Part shown: piece after piece, positions 1-7,304 of the stretch
Position numbering within the stretch: the first letter of the stretch is position 1
Layout: the number at the start of each line of letters is the position of its first letter
NCBI RefSeq assembly: GCF_002964845.1
Contig: NZ_KZ672956.1
Coordinates: 1-64,000, forward strand
Direction: 5' to 3'
From: Thermus tenuipuniceus
Lineage (GTDB): Bacteria; Deinococcota; Deinococci; Deinococcales; Thermaceae
Length of the DNA: 64,000 nucleotides
Translations under genes and position numbers: made by a program
The notes under the pieces: generated by a model
Seen by the model: the letters and a program-made list of their open reading frames with translations, nothing else
What the model was told of the DNA's origin: nothing
Database searches by the model: none

Positions 1-224
1 CCCTTCTCCCTCAAAGCCCTTTCCCAACGGTAGTAAGTAGCCCGGCTGATGCCCAAAAGCTCCTGGACCTCATCCCGGCTCCTCTTGCCCTCCCGCAAGG
101 CTTTCACCAACTTCACCTTGCGAAGGCGTTCCTGGACATCCGGGTCGCCCGCTCCGGCCTCGGCCAGAGTCTGCGCTTCCTTAGCTCCTCGCCATAGGTC
201 TTTGCCAACCGTGGTAAGCTGCAT
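1..224 (-). CDS. HTH protein, N-terminal part (transposase-like), cut by window edge
   Basis: Minus-strand frame beginning at an ATG (222-224) with a GGAGG ribosome site 8 bases upstream (233-237). The visible 74 residues are charged and contain a helix-turn-helix of the form found at the N-terminus of IS3/IS481-type transposases and phage-integrase-like regulators: a K-x-x-R-D-E-V-Q-E-L-L-G-I-S-R-A-T-Y-Y-R-W segment near residues 48-68. The rest lies outside the window, so I cannot tell whether this is a complete mobile element, a remnant or a host regulator. No terminal inverted repeat is visible. Confidence 0.6.
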   Translation of the reverse strand, partial: MQLTTVGKDLWRGAKEAQTLAEAGAGDPDVQERLRKVKLVKALREGKRSRDEVQELLGISRATYYRWERALREK

Positions 225-323
225 AGGGGGAACCTCCGCAGGGTCGGTTCCCCATCTTTTTATCCCCTTCAGCGTCTCACATGTGTTTGTCCGGGTTCAG
301 AAAGCCCCTTCCTGAAGGGAAGA

Positions 324-332
324 TGCTATGAT
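324..332 (+). promoter_or_regulatory. Extended -10 promoter of the 2PGK-like gene (leaderless)
   Basis: TGC followed by TATGAT (327-332), with the GTG start at 341 only 8 bases further. Transcription would begin at or next to the start codon. No good -35 is seen, which fits the extended -10 form. Confidence 0.6.
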
Positions 333-340
333 GCCAGAGA

Positions 341-1774
341 GTGGCTGAGGTCTTTGTGCGCTTAAGGCGAGGCCGGTGGCCCCTTTCCAAAGGGCTTTTG
401 GTGGAGGCCCTTCTGCCCTTGGGGGTGCCCCTCGAGGCCGCTCAGGCTGTGGCCCACACCGTGGAGGAGCGGCTCAAGGCGGAAGGGCAGTTGGCCGTGC
501 CCCCTAGGGTCCTGCGCAAGGTCTTCCTGGAGGAGGTGGCCCGGGCCCTGGGGGAGGAGGTGGCGGGGAGGCTTTCCAGGCAGACCCTTCCCTTTGAGGA
601 GATCCTGGTGCTCCAGGGAAGGAAGCGCCGTCCCTTTTCCAAAGGGCTTCTGGCGAGGAGCCTCGAGGAGGCGGGTTTTTCTTTGAAGGAAGCCCACGAC
701 CTGGCCAAGGAAGTGGAAGGCTACCTCAGGCAGGAAGGGGTCAGGCAGATCTCCGCCCGCCGCCTGGAGGAGGTGGTGGCCCAGGTGGTGGGCCGGGCCC
801 TGGGCAAGGGGGCCAAGAGGCGCTACCTCCAGCGCCAGGCCTTCGCCGGGGAGCTTTTCGTGGAGGAGGAAAGCGGCGAACCCCGGATGCCTTTCTCCAA
901 AGGCATCCTGGCCCAGTCCCTGATGAGCATTGGGTTCTCCCCCGAGCGGGCGTACCGGCTGGCCCGGGAGATGGAAAAGGCCCTGCGCCAGGAGGGGCGG
1001 AGGGTGATCCGGCGGAATGAGCTTCGGGAAAGGGTGTACCAGGCCCTTCTCAGGGAGGCGGGGGAGGAGGTGGCCAGGCGGTACTTGCTCCTTAGAAGCC
1101 TGAGGCGAAGTGCCCGCCCGGTGCACATCCTCATCGGTGGGGTAACCGGGGTGGGGAAGAGCGTGCTGGCCTCGGCCCTGGCCTACCGCTTGGGCATCAC
1201 CCACATCGTTCCCTCCGATGCCGTGCGGGAGGTCTTCCGGGCCTCCCTTTCCCAGGACCTTCTTCCCACCCTGCACCTTTCCACCTTTGAGGCCTGGAAA
1301 GCCCTTCTGCCGGACCTGAGCGGGGAGGAAAGCCACGAGGAGCGGGTGATGCGGGGCTTTTTGGACCAGGTGGCCCGGGTGGCGGTGGGCCTTAGGGCCA
1401 TCCAGGAACGAAGCGCCCTCGAGGGAACCTCCATCGTGCTGGAAGGGGTCCATGTGGTCCCCCGCTACCTGGACCATCCCTACCGGGACAGGGTGCTCAC
1501 GGTTCCCATGCTGGTGGTGCTTCAGGACGAGAAGCTTCACCAGGACCGCTTTCTCCTTAGGGACCGGGAGACGGCCCATGCCCGGCCGCAGGAGAAATAC
1601 CTCACCCACTTCGCCGAGATCCGCCTTATCCAGGACCACCTTCTCCGTTGGGCCCAGGAGGAAGGGGTTCCCGTCATCCCGGGTGAGGATCTGGACGAGG
1701 CGGTGGAGAAGGCCTTGGAGGTCCTGGTGGCCTACCTCGAGGCCCATGGCTCCCGGGAGGCGGCCCGTGCTTGA
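341..1774 (+). CDS. 2-phosphoglycerate kinase-like protein with three ATP-cone-like repeats
   Basis: 477 residues. Three repeats of about 80 residues (roughly 5-85, 90-168, 172-255) each carry a P-(L/F)-S-K-G-(L/I)-L core followed by an amphipathic helical region, the pattern of ATP-cone domains. They precede a P-loop kinase with Walker A GGVTGVGKS at 266-274 and a DxVRE motif as in archaeal 2-phosphoglycerate kinase. In methanogens that enzyme makes 2,3-bisphosphoglycerate on the way to the cyclic compatible solute; a Thermus substrate is not established. The GTG start sits right after an extended -10. The 3' end overlaps the next small membrane gene. Family assignment is solid, substrate is inferred. 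Confidence 0.8.
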   Translation: MAEVFVRLRRGRWPLSKGLLVEALLPLGVPLEAAQAVAHTVEERLKAEGQLAVPPRVLRKVFLEEVARALGEEVAGRLSRQTLPFEEILVLQGRKRRPFSKGLLARSLEEAGFSLKEAHDLAKEVEGYLRQEGVRQISARRLEEVVAQVVGRALGKGAKRRYLQRQAFAGELFVEEESGEPRMPFSKGILAQSLMSIGFSPERAYRLAREMEKALRQEGRRVIRRNELRERVYQALLREAGEEVARRYLLLRSLRRSARPVHILIGGVTGVGKSVLASALAYRLGITHIVPSDAVREVFRASLSQDLLPTLHLSTFEAWKALLPDLSGEESHEERVMRGFLDQVARVAVGLRAIQERSALEGTSIVLEGVHVVPRYLDHPYRDRVLTVPMLVVLQDEKLHQDRFLLRDRETAHARPQEKYLTHFAEIRLIQDHLLRWAQEEGVPVIPGEDLDEAVEKALEVLVAYLEAHGSREAARA

Positions 1775-2105
1775 GGTGCTGGGGTTTTCCCTCCTCCTCT
1801 TCCTGGCCTTCCGCTGGCAGCACCGCCTTCCCCTCTGGGCCTTGGGGGTCTGGGTCAATCTCATCTGGTTTGTGTATCAAAACGAGCTGGGCTCGGGGTG
1901 GCTGGCCTACCTAAGGGGCCTGGGTGTAGGAATCTTCCTGGCTGCGGGGTACGGCAGGCCGGGATTGGCCTGGGCCCTCACCCCTTGGCCCCTCCTCCTC
2001 TACCTGCGCCTGGATGTCCGGGAACTCCTCCTTTACCTGCCGGCCCTGGGAGAGGGGATGCTCCTTGGAGCCCTCCTCTACTTGGCGGGCTTTCGCAAGC
2101 GGTAG
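1767..2105 (+). CDS. Small integral membrane protein, unknown function
   Basis: About 112 residues from a GTG at 1767 (an ATG at 1746 in the same frame would add seven). It overlaps the stop of the kinase-like gene by 8 bases, so the two are translationally coupled. The sequence is nearly all hydrophobic, with three to four likely membrane helices and a short basic C-terminus (GFRKR). Its 3' end overlaps the convergent small membrane gene by 28 bases. I recognise no family. Confidence 0.55.
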   Translation: MLEVLGFSLLLFLAFRWQHRLPLWALGVWVNLIWFVYQNELGSGWLAYLRGLGVGIFLAAGYGRPGLAWALTPWPLLLYLRLDVRELLLYLPALGEGMLLGALLYLAGFRKR

Positions 2106-2374
2106 ACCAGGTAGGGAAGGCCTACCCCCAGGGCACCCCCTGTGAGGAAGGGGATGGGGTGGCCGAAGAGGAGCTGAAGGAGGAAGAGCAGGGCGTAAAG
2201 ACCCACAAAGAAGGGCACGGGAAAAGGCTTCTCCCCATAGGCGACGCCCATGGTGCCCACGAAGAGGCCCACAGCTAGGGCCATTCCCTCCTGGTTGGGG
2301 CGTAGGAAGAGGAAGTAGGCGTAAGCGGCCACACCCAGGAGGGCCAGGCTTTGGGATAGGCGGTTAGGGTTCAT
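2078..2374 (-). CDS. Small membrane protein, unknown
   Basis: 98 residues with about three predicted membrane helices and a basic C-terminal tail (RLRKPAK). Its ATG overlaps the stop of the upstream 104-residue membrane protein by one base, so the two form a coupled pair. No family recognised; the paired small membrane proteins may form one complex, which is inference. Confidence 0.6.
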   Translation of the reverse strand: MNPNRLSQSLALLGVAAYAYFLFLRPNQEGMALAVGLFVGTMGVAYGEKPFPVPFFVGLYALLFLLQLLFGHPIPFLTGGALGVGLPYLVYRLRKPAK

Positions 2375-2688
2375 CAGGTCCAGTTAAAGCGTTTGACCAG
2401 CACCTGGGAAAGGACCAGGGCCACCCCGCCCCAGGCCACCTGGGGCTCCTGCCCCAAAAAGCCCATGACCGCGGAGAAGACCCCCGCCACGAAAAAGAAG
2501 GGGACGTACTTAGGGTTTACGGTGAGGCCCAGGACGAAGGCCACTAGGAACCCCGCTATCCCGGGGGGAAGGGTGGCTCCCAGGACCATGAAGCAAAGCA
2601 TGAGGGCGATGGTGATGGCCCCTGCCAGGTAGTAGGCTCCGGGGAAGGGTTCCTTGGGCTTTTTGGGGGTGCTTTTGACCTCGGACAT
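2374..2688 (-). CDS. Small membrane protein, unknown
   Basis: 104 residues. A basic, proline-rich cytosolic N-terminus (K-x-T-P-K-K-P-K-E-P) is followed by about three hydrophobic segments. It lies directly downstream of thrC's convergent-free 3' end on the same strand and is followed by a second small membrane protein with one-base overlap. Function unknown. Confidence 0.6.
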   Translation of the reverse strand: MSEVKSTPKKPKEPFPGAYYLAGAITIALMLCFMVLGATLPPGIAGFLVAFVLGLTVNPKYVPFFFVAGVFSAVMGFLGQEPQVAWGGVALVLSQVLVKRFNWT

Positions 2689-2700
2689 GGCCCAAGCTTA

Positions 2701-3756
2701 TCACACTAGTCCAGCAGCCTGGGCCACCGCCTCGAGGTTCGCCGGCACCGGGGGTAGAAGCTCGGCCACCTTTTCCGCCGTGGCCGGGTCCTTGAGGCCG
2801 TGGCCCGTGAGGGTGAGGACCACGGTGTTTCCCGGATCCAACCGGTCCTCCCTAAGGAGCTTCCATACCCCGGCCATGGCGGCGGCGGAGGCGGGCTCGC
2901 AGAAGATTCCTTCCTCCTGGGCCAGGTAGCGGTAGGCGAGGAGGATTTCCTCGTCTGTCACTGCCTCTATCGTCCCGCCGGATTCCTCCTTGGCCCGCAT
3001 AGCCCCTTGCCAGCTGGCCGGGTTGCCGATGCGGATGGCGGTGGCCAGAGTTTCCGGCTTCTCCACGGGCCGCCCCAGGACCAAGGGAGCGGCGCCCGCT
3101 GCCTGGAAGCCCAGCATCCGGGGGAGGCGGCTCGCCTTGCCCAGGGCGTGGTATTCCCTATACCCCATCCAGTGGGCGGTGATGTTGCCGGCGTTGCCCA
3201 CGGGCAGGGCGTGGTACTGGGGGGCATCCCCCAGCTCGTCCACCACCTCGAAGGCCAGGGTCTTCTGGCCTTCCAGGCGGTAGGGGTTCAAGGAGTTCAC
3301 CAGGGCCACAGGATAGGCCTCGGTGAGGGCCTTGGTAAGGGCCAAGGCCTGGTCGAAGTTGCCTTCGATTTGGATAATCCGCGCCCCATGGACCAGGCTC
3401 TGGGCCACCTTGCCCAGGGCCACGTAGCCCGCGGGCAGGATGACGATGGCCCTTATTCCCGCACGAGCGGCGTAGGCGGCGGCGCTGGCGGCGGTGTTTC
3501 CCGTGCTGGCAGCCGCCACCGCCTTCGCTCCTTCCTCCACCGCCTTGGAAACCGCCAGGGTCATGCCCCGGTCCTTGAAGCTTCCCGTGGGGTTCAGCCC
3601 CTCGAACTTGGCATAGAGGCGTATGCCCCGTCTTTGGGCTTCCGCAGGGCCTTTTAAGGGTATCAAGGGGGTGGAGCCTTCCCAAAGGGAGATCACGGGC
3701 GTGTTCAGGGACACGGGAAGGTGGGCCCGGTACCGTTCGATGAGGGGAAGCCGCAT
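2701..3756 (-). CDS. thrC: Threonine synthase
   Basis: 351 residues, the usual length of the short bacterial/Thermus form. Converts O-phosphohomoserine to threonine using PLP. The PLP lysine lies in GSFKDRG (Lys61) and the phosphate-binding S-T-G-N-T loop at 84-88; the C-terminal glycine-rich LTGHGLKD segment is also present. It follows hom and a Uma2 gene on the same strand, giving a hom-Uma2-thrC arrangement. The homoserine kinase gene expected between them in many bacteria is not in this window. ATG start at 3754-3756. Confidence 0.95.
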   Translation of the reverse strand: MRLPLIERYRAHLPVSLNTPVISLWEGSTPLIPLKGPAEAQRRGIRLYAKFEGLNPTGSFKDRGMTLAVSKAVEEGAKAVAAASTGNTAASAAAYAARAGIRAIVILPAGYVALGKVAQSLVHGARIIQIEGNFDQALALTKALTEAYPVALVNSLNPYRLEGQKTLAFEVVDELGDAPQYHALPVGNAGNITAHWMGYREYHALGKASRLPRMLGFQAAGAAPLVLGRPVEKPETLATAIRIGNPASWQGAMRAKEESGGTIEAVTDEEILLAYRYLAQEEGIFCEPASAAAMAGVWKLLREDRLDPGNTVVLTLTGHGLKDPATAEKVAELLPPVPANLEAVAQAAGLV

Positions 3757-3824
3757 GGGGATATGTTTCCCCCTAGGAGGCTAAGCCGTCAAGGGTCCCA
3801 GGTCTGCCCTACCGAAGCAAGGGC

Positions 3825-3862
3825 AGGGCCTTTCCCACGGCAAAGCGTGGGAGGATGGCCCT
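3825..3862 (-). promoter_or_regulatory. Nested hairpin upstream of thrC
   Basis: Read on the minus strand, AGGGCC pairs with GGCCCT and inside it CCCACG pairs with CGTGGG around a 5-6 base loop. The structure starts at the stop codon of the Uma2 gene and lies about 70 bases before thrC. No run of U follows, so it is not a clear intrinsic terminator. It may be a processing site, a pause site or an mRNA-stability hairpin that separates thrC from the Uma2 reading frame. Confidence 0.4.
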
Positions 3863-4421
3863 ATAGAAAAAGTTCCTGGGCCTTTAGGGCAAAGCCAGGC
3901 AGCTCCGGGTCCAAGGGGACGGATTCCGGGTCCTGGTACCTCTCGGCCCTACCGGGACGGAAGACCTCCACCTGGTGGGCGTAGGGGTCCAGAAGCACCG
4001 CCAGGCGTACCCCCTGGGCCAGGTAAGCCTGCGCCTTTTGCCGGAGTTCCTCGAGGCTTTGGCTTCGGGAGCGGATCTCAAAGACGGCATCGGGGACCAA
4101 GGTGGGAAAGCCTTCCCGCTCTTCCGGGGATAGGGCCAACCAGCGGTGGCGGAGCACAAAGGCGGCGTCGGGGGAGAGCACGGCTCCGCTGGGAAACCGA
4201 AACCCGGTGCTCGAGCTAAAGAGGTACCCCAGGCCCTTTTCCTGGTTCCAGCGGTAAAGCTGGCCCAGAAGGAGGGCTTCCAGGTGGCCGCTTTCCCCCC
4301 CTACAGGCGACACGATAAGCCTCCCGTCTTCCCATCGCTCCAACTGCCAGCCGGGGTTTTGCGCCGAGAGCTGGCGCAGTTCCTCGTCGCTCACGGGGCG
4401 GAGGAGGTTCAGGAAGGGCAC
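3861..4421 (-). CDS. Uma2 family (DUF820) putative endonuclease
   Basis: 186 residues from a GTG start 4 bases after the hom stop. Uma2 proteins have a PD-(D/E)XK-like fold. Here the LSPDAAFVLRHRW and VPDAVFEIRSRSQ segments hold the expected acidic residues, followed by the usual K-x-x-x-Y-x-x-x-G-V-x-x-x-x-x-x-D-P ending. The family is greatly expanded in Thermus, Deinococcus and cyanobacteria, and its job is unclear. It sits between two threonine-pathway genes, so it looks like an insertion into the operon. One of three Uma2 genes in the window. Confidence 0.8.
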   Translation of the reverse strand: MPFLNLLRPVSDEELRQLSAQNPGWQLERWEDGRLIVSPVGGESGHLEALLLGQLYRWNQEKGLGYLFSSSTGFRFPSGAVLSPDAAFVLRHRWLALSPEEREGFPTLVPDAVFEIRSRSQSLEELRQKAQAYLAQGVRLAVLLDPYAHQVEVFRPGRAERYQDPESVPLDPELPGFALKAQELFL

Positions 4422-4425
4422 GCCC

Positions 4426-5424
4426 TTATTCTACCCCGGGGAAAGGGGTTCCCTCCTCCCTGGAAGGCGTTGGGGCCGGGGCGGGGAGGTGGCCCAGGTT
4501 TCCCGATAGGAGGCGGAAGAGATCCGCCAGAAGGCCGCTGGCCGTGGCCCCGCCCCCGGCCCCCGGCCCCGTAACAAAAACCTCGCCTAGGGGCCTTGCC
4601 CGCACCCACAGGATGTTGCCCTGGGCCCGGGCCAGCGGGTGGTCCTGGGGCAGCTGCCGGGGGGCCACCGCAGCCCGCCAGCGCCCCCCTTCCCCATAGA
4701 GACTTGCTACCAGACGCACCTTTTTCCCTTGGGACTGGGCTTCCTGGAGAAGTTCCGGGGTTAGGCGGGTGATGCCCTGGATTTGCACCTCCGAGAAAGG
4801 GAAGGCAGGGTCCACCAGGAGCCTGGCCAGAAGGGTGAGCTTGTGGGCGGCGTCGATGCCCTCCACGTCCAAGGTGGGGTCCGCCTCGGCGTAGCCCAGA
4901 GGCTGGGCCTCGAGGAGGGCTTCCTCATAGGTCCGTCCCCTTTCCATCTCCTGGAGGATGTAGAGGGTGGTGCCGTTCAGGATCCCGTGGAGCTCTAAAA
5001 GCTGGCTTCCCCTGAGGGTTTCCAAAAAGGATAGGGCCGGGGTGCCGGCCATGACGCTGGCCTCGTGATAGATGAGCCCTTCCTCGGCGAAGGGGCGCAA
5101 GGCCTCCCAGGCCTCCGCCAGAAGGGCCTTGTTGGCGGTGATGAGGGGGATACCCGCTTCCAGGGCCGGGCGGACCAAGCTGAGGGGGGCCTCCACCCCA
5201 CCCATGGCCTCCACCGTCACGTCCGCCTGCAGGAGGTCCATGGGTTCGGTGTGTAGGAGTTCGTCAGGGATAGGCCTGGGCTTTGATCTATCCCGCACCA
5301 AGACCCCCAGAAACCGAGGGGAGAAGCCCAGGGCATGGAAGTCCTCGAGGCGCTCCTGGACCAGGGTGTAAAAGGCGCTACCCACGGTGCCTCCGCCCAG
5401 GAGGGCGATCTTTACCTCTTCCAT
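4426..5424 (-). CDS. hom: Homoserine dehydrogenase
   Basis: 332 residues. Reduces aspartate semialdehyde to homoserine in threonine/methionine synthesis. The N-terminal dinucleotide fold begins with the G-G-G-T-V-G loop (10-15). The T-A-N-K-A segment holds the catalytic lysine (Lys99) and the G-I-L-N-G-T-T substrate region follows at about 147-153. There is no C-terminal ACT domain, so allosteric threonine inhibition of the usual kind is not expected. ATG start 7 bases after a TATAAT. First gene of a hom-Uma2-thrC unit. Confidence 0.95.
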   Translation of the reverse strand: MEEVKIALLGGGTVGSAFYTLVQERLEDFHALGFSPRFLGVLVRDRSKPRPIPDELLHTEPMDLLQADVTVEAMGGVEAPLSLVRPALEAGIPLITANKALLAEAWEALRPFAEEGLIYHEASVMAGTPALSFLETLRGSQLLELHGILNGTTLYILQEMERGRTYEEALLEAQPLGYAEADPTLDVEGIDAAHKLTLLARLLVDPAFPFSEVQIQGITRLTPELLQEAQSQGKKVRLVASLYGEGGRWRAAVAPRQLPQDHPLARAQGNILWVRARPLGEVFVTGPGAGGGATASGLLADLFRLLSGNLGHLPAPAPTPSREEGTPFPGVE

Positions 5425-5431
5425 GCCGGGG

Positions 5432-5437
5432 ATTATA
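5432..5437 (-). promoter_or_regulatory. TATAAT -10 box of hom (leaderless)
   Basis: On the minus strand a perfect TATAAT ends 7 bases before the hom ATG. The divergent queG promoter lies about 30 bases away, so the two promoters share this short spacer. Confidence 0.65.
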
Positions 5438-5461
5438 CCGGTTTTCCCTGGCCCTTTGCCC

Positions 5462-5467
5462 TAAAGT
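5462..5467 (+). promoter_or_regulatory. Candidate -10 box of queG (leaderless)
   Basis: TAAAGT lies 6 bases before the GTG start of queG. It matches the spacing seen for other leaderless genes here but the hexamer is weaker. Confidence 0.4.
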
Positions 5468-5473
5468 GGGGCC

Positions 5474-6622
5474 GTGGAGCCCCGTGCGCTTCTAGAGGAA
5501 GCCCTTCGGGAGCGGGGGCTTTTCCATGCCTGGGCTCCCCTGGCCTTACCGGAGGAGGCGGAGGGCCGCTTCCGGCGCTTCCTGACCGAGGGACGGCACG
5601 GGGGAATGGCCTATTTGGAGCGGGGCGTGGAGGCTCGTTTCCACCCGGAGCACCGCTTTCCCTGGGCGCGGAGCGCCCTGGTGGTCTTCGCCCCCTACGC
5701 CTACCCTGACCCCGGGGTGCCCAAAGGGGGAGTCCGGGTGGGCCGGGTGGCCCGGTATGCCTGGGTGCGGGACTACCACCTGGTTCTGGGGGAGGAGGTG
5801 AAGGCCCTCGAGGCCCTGGCCAGAAGCATGGGGATCGAGGCCAAGGGTTACGTGGACCACGGGCCCCTCCCCGAGCGCACCCTGGCGGCCCTTACGGGGG
5901 TGGGCTGGATAGGGAAAAGCGGCATGTTCCTCTCGCCGACCTTTGGCGTGCATGCCCTTATTGGTGTCCTCCTCACCTCGTTGGAGGTGGAGGTTTCCCC
6001 TCCGCACCCAAACCGCTGTGGGCGCTGTACCCGTTGCCTGGCCTCCTGTCCCACGGGGGCCCTTCTGGGGGATGGCACCTTGGACGCCCGGGTGTGCGTG
6101 AGCTACCTTACCGTGGAGCACAAGGGGTTTATCCCGCCGGAGGTTTGGCCGGGGATAGGGGAGTGGCTTTTGGGGTGCGACCTCTGCCAGGAGGTCTGCC
6201 CCTGGGAGCGGTTTGGCCGGGTGTGGCGGGGTTTTAGGCCGGAGCCGGAGCTGGCCCACCCGGACCTAACCGAGTTCTTTCGCCTCTCGGGAAGGGCGTT
6301 CCAAAGGAGGTACGGGGATACGGCCTTCGCCCGCCCGGGAAGGGCCCGCATGGCTCGGAATGCCCTTATCGTATTGAGCAGTCTAGGCCTTGGGAAAGAA
6401 CTCATGGCGGTGGCGGCCAAAGACCCCCATCCCCTGGTGCGCCGCACGGCCCTCCATGCCCTTTACCGGGCTGGCTTGGGGATTGAGGAGTTTCTAAGGG
6501 ATCCCGATGAAGGGATTCGGGCCGAGGCCTCAGTCCTCCTTGGGGAAGTGCCCCGTGCGGTAGACCTTTTCCAGAACCGGAGGGAGTCCCCAAGCCCTGA
6601 GGTCAAAGATGAGGGGACCTAG
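5474..6622 (+). CDS. queG: Epoxyqueuosine reductase
   Basis: 382 residues. Reduces epoxyqueuosine in tRNA to queuosine, the last step of Q synthesis, using a cobalamin and two [4Fe-4S] clusters. The first cluster motif is at Cys182, 185, 188 and 192 and the second set at Cys208, 235, 238 and 242. The V-D-H-G-P-L-P-E-R segment near 127-135 contains the conserved acid residue. A HEAT-like C-terminus follows. GTG start. The last 93 bases overlap, antisense, the end of the phosphoesterase gene. Confidence 0.93.
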   Translation: MEPRALLEEALRERGLFHAWAPLALPEEAEGRFRRFLTEGRHGGMAYLERGVEARFHPEHRFPWARSALVVFAPYAYPDPGVPKGGVRVGRVARYAWVRDYHLVLGEEVKALEALARSMGIEAKGYVDHGPLPERTLAALTGVGWIGKSGMFLSPTFGVHALIGVLLTSLEVEVSPPHPNRCGRCTRCLASCPTGALLGDGTLDARVCVSYLTVEHKGFIPPEVWPGIGEWLLGCDLCQEVCPWERFGRVWRGFRPEPELAHPDLTEFFRLSGRAFQRRYGDTAFARPGRARMARNALIVLSSLGLGKELMAVAAKDPHPLVRRTALHALYRAGLGIEEFLRDPDEGIRAEASVLLGEVPRAVDLFQNRRESPSPEVKDEGT

Positions 6623-7234
6623 GTCGTAGGGCACCTTGAGGAAGCGGACCTCGAGGGTCTCCGTGTCCAGGATCATGGCATCGGCCCCGGGTTCTCCACT
6701 TAAGGAGAGGCCCACGCTTCCCGGATCTGCCACCAGGCCCAGGCCCACCCGGCGGGATAGGGGAAGGTGCCGGCCTCCCAGGAGGAGGGTGGCGGCGCCG
6801 TAGCGCTCCAGATGGGGCAGGAGCTGGTTGGCGGGGCCCAGGAGGTCCAGGTGGCTTTCGGGGTTACCAGGGGTGCCGTGGAAGGCCACCAGCCGGTTTC
6901 CCCCGTAAACTTTCCGGTGGGAAAGCCTTAGAGAGCGGAGGTAGTCCAGTTCCCTTTCCGAAAGCTGGGACCGGGTCCACGCCAGGGTGGCCTTGCCCAC
7001 TCCCTCGGGCAGGGTGCCCGGCAGAGGGTAGGCTACCCTTAAGTCCCAGGCCCCGGCGATGGCGGGAAGCCCCTCCTTGATGAGGCGGCCGATGACCTGT
7101 TTGGGGTGGGGGCCGTAGCCCACCAGGTCCCCGAGCACCAGGATCTCGTCCACGCCTTCATCCCGCAGGGCCTCGAGGGCCGCTTCCAGGGCCGGCAGGT
7201 TGGCGTGGATATCGGAAAGGACCCCTAGCCGCAT
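6530..7234 (-). CDS. Calcineurin-like metallophosphoesterase fold protein with degenerate metal motifs
   Basis: 234 residues. The first motifs of the family are intact: S-D-I-H (residues 7-10) and L-G-D-L-V-G-Y-G-P-H. The usual G-N-H-(D/E) box reads G-A-W-D, and the usual G-H-T-H box reads G-G-R-H, so two metal-ligand positions appear changed. The protein may bind metals differently or be a non-catalytic member. Convergent with queG and overlapping it by 93 bases; divergent from lnt. Confidence 0.8.
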   Translation of the reverse strand: MRLGVLSDIHANLPALEAALEALRDEGVDEILVLGDLVGYGPHPKQVIGRLIKEGLPAIAGAWDLRVAYPLPGTLPEGVGKATLAWTRSQLSERELDYLRSLRLSHRKVYGGNRLVAFHGTPGNPESHLDLLGPANQLLPHLERYGAATLLLGGRHLPLSRRVGLGLVADPGSVGLSLSGEPGADAMILDTETLEVRFLKVPYDLGPLIFDLRAWGLPPVLEKVYRTGHFPKED

Positions 7235-7292
7235 GGGTTCATTTTCCCACGCAACTTGGGAAAGACCTGTGAAAGAACCTGGGCCTACCCCT

Positions 7293-7298
7293 TATGTT
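7293..7298 (+). promoter_or_regulatory. Candidate -10 box of lnt (leaderless)
   Basis: TATGTT lies 6 bases before the GTG at 7305 that begins the first membrane helix of Lnt. This supports 7305 as start rather than an upstream ATG in the same frame. Confidence 0.45.
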
Positions 7299-7304
7299 AA
7301 AAGG

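Noticed and set aside
1-224. Left-edge HTH gene as a proven insertion sequence
   Set aside because: Only an N-terminal HTH is visible, with no terminal repeats or catalytic domain in the window.
362-1864. 500-residue open frame opposite the 2PGK-like gene
   Set aside because: It is rich in Pro, His, Gly and Gln with no domain, the usual antisense shadow of a high-GC gene. The plus-strand frame has clear motifs.
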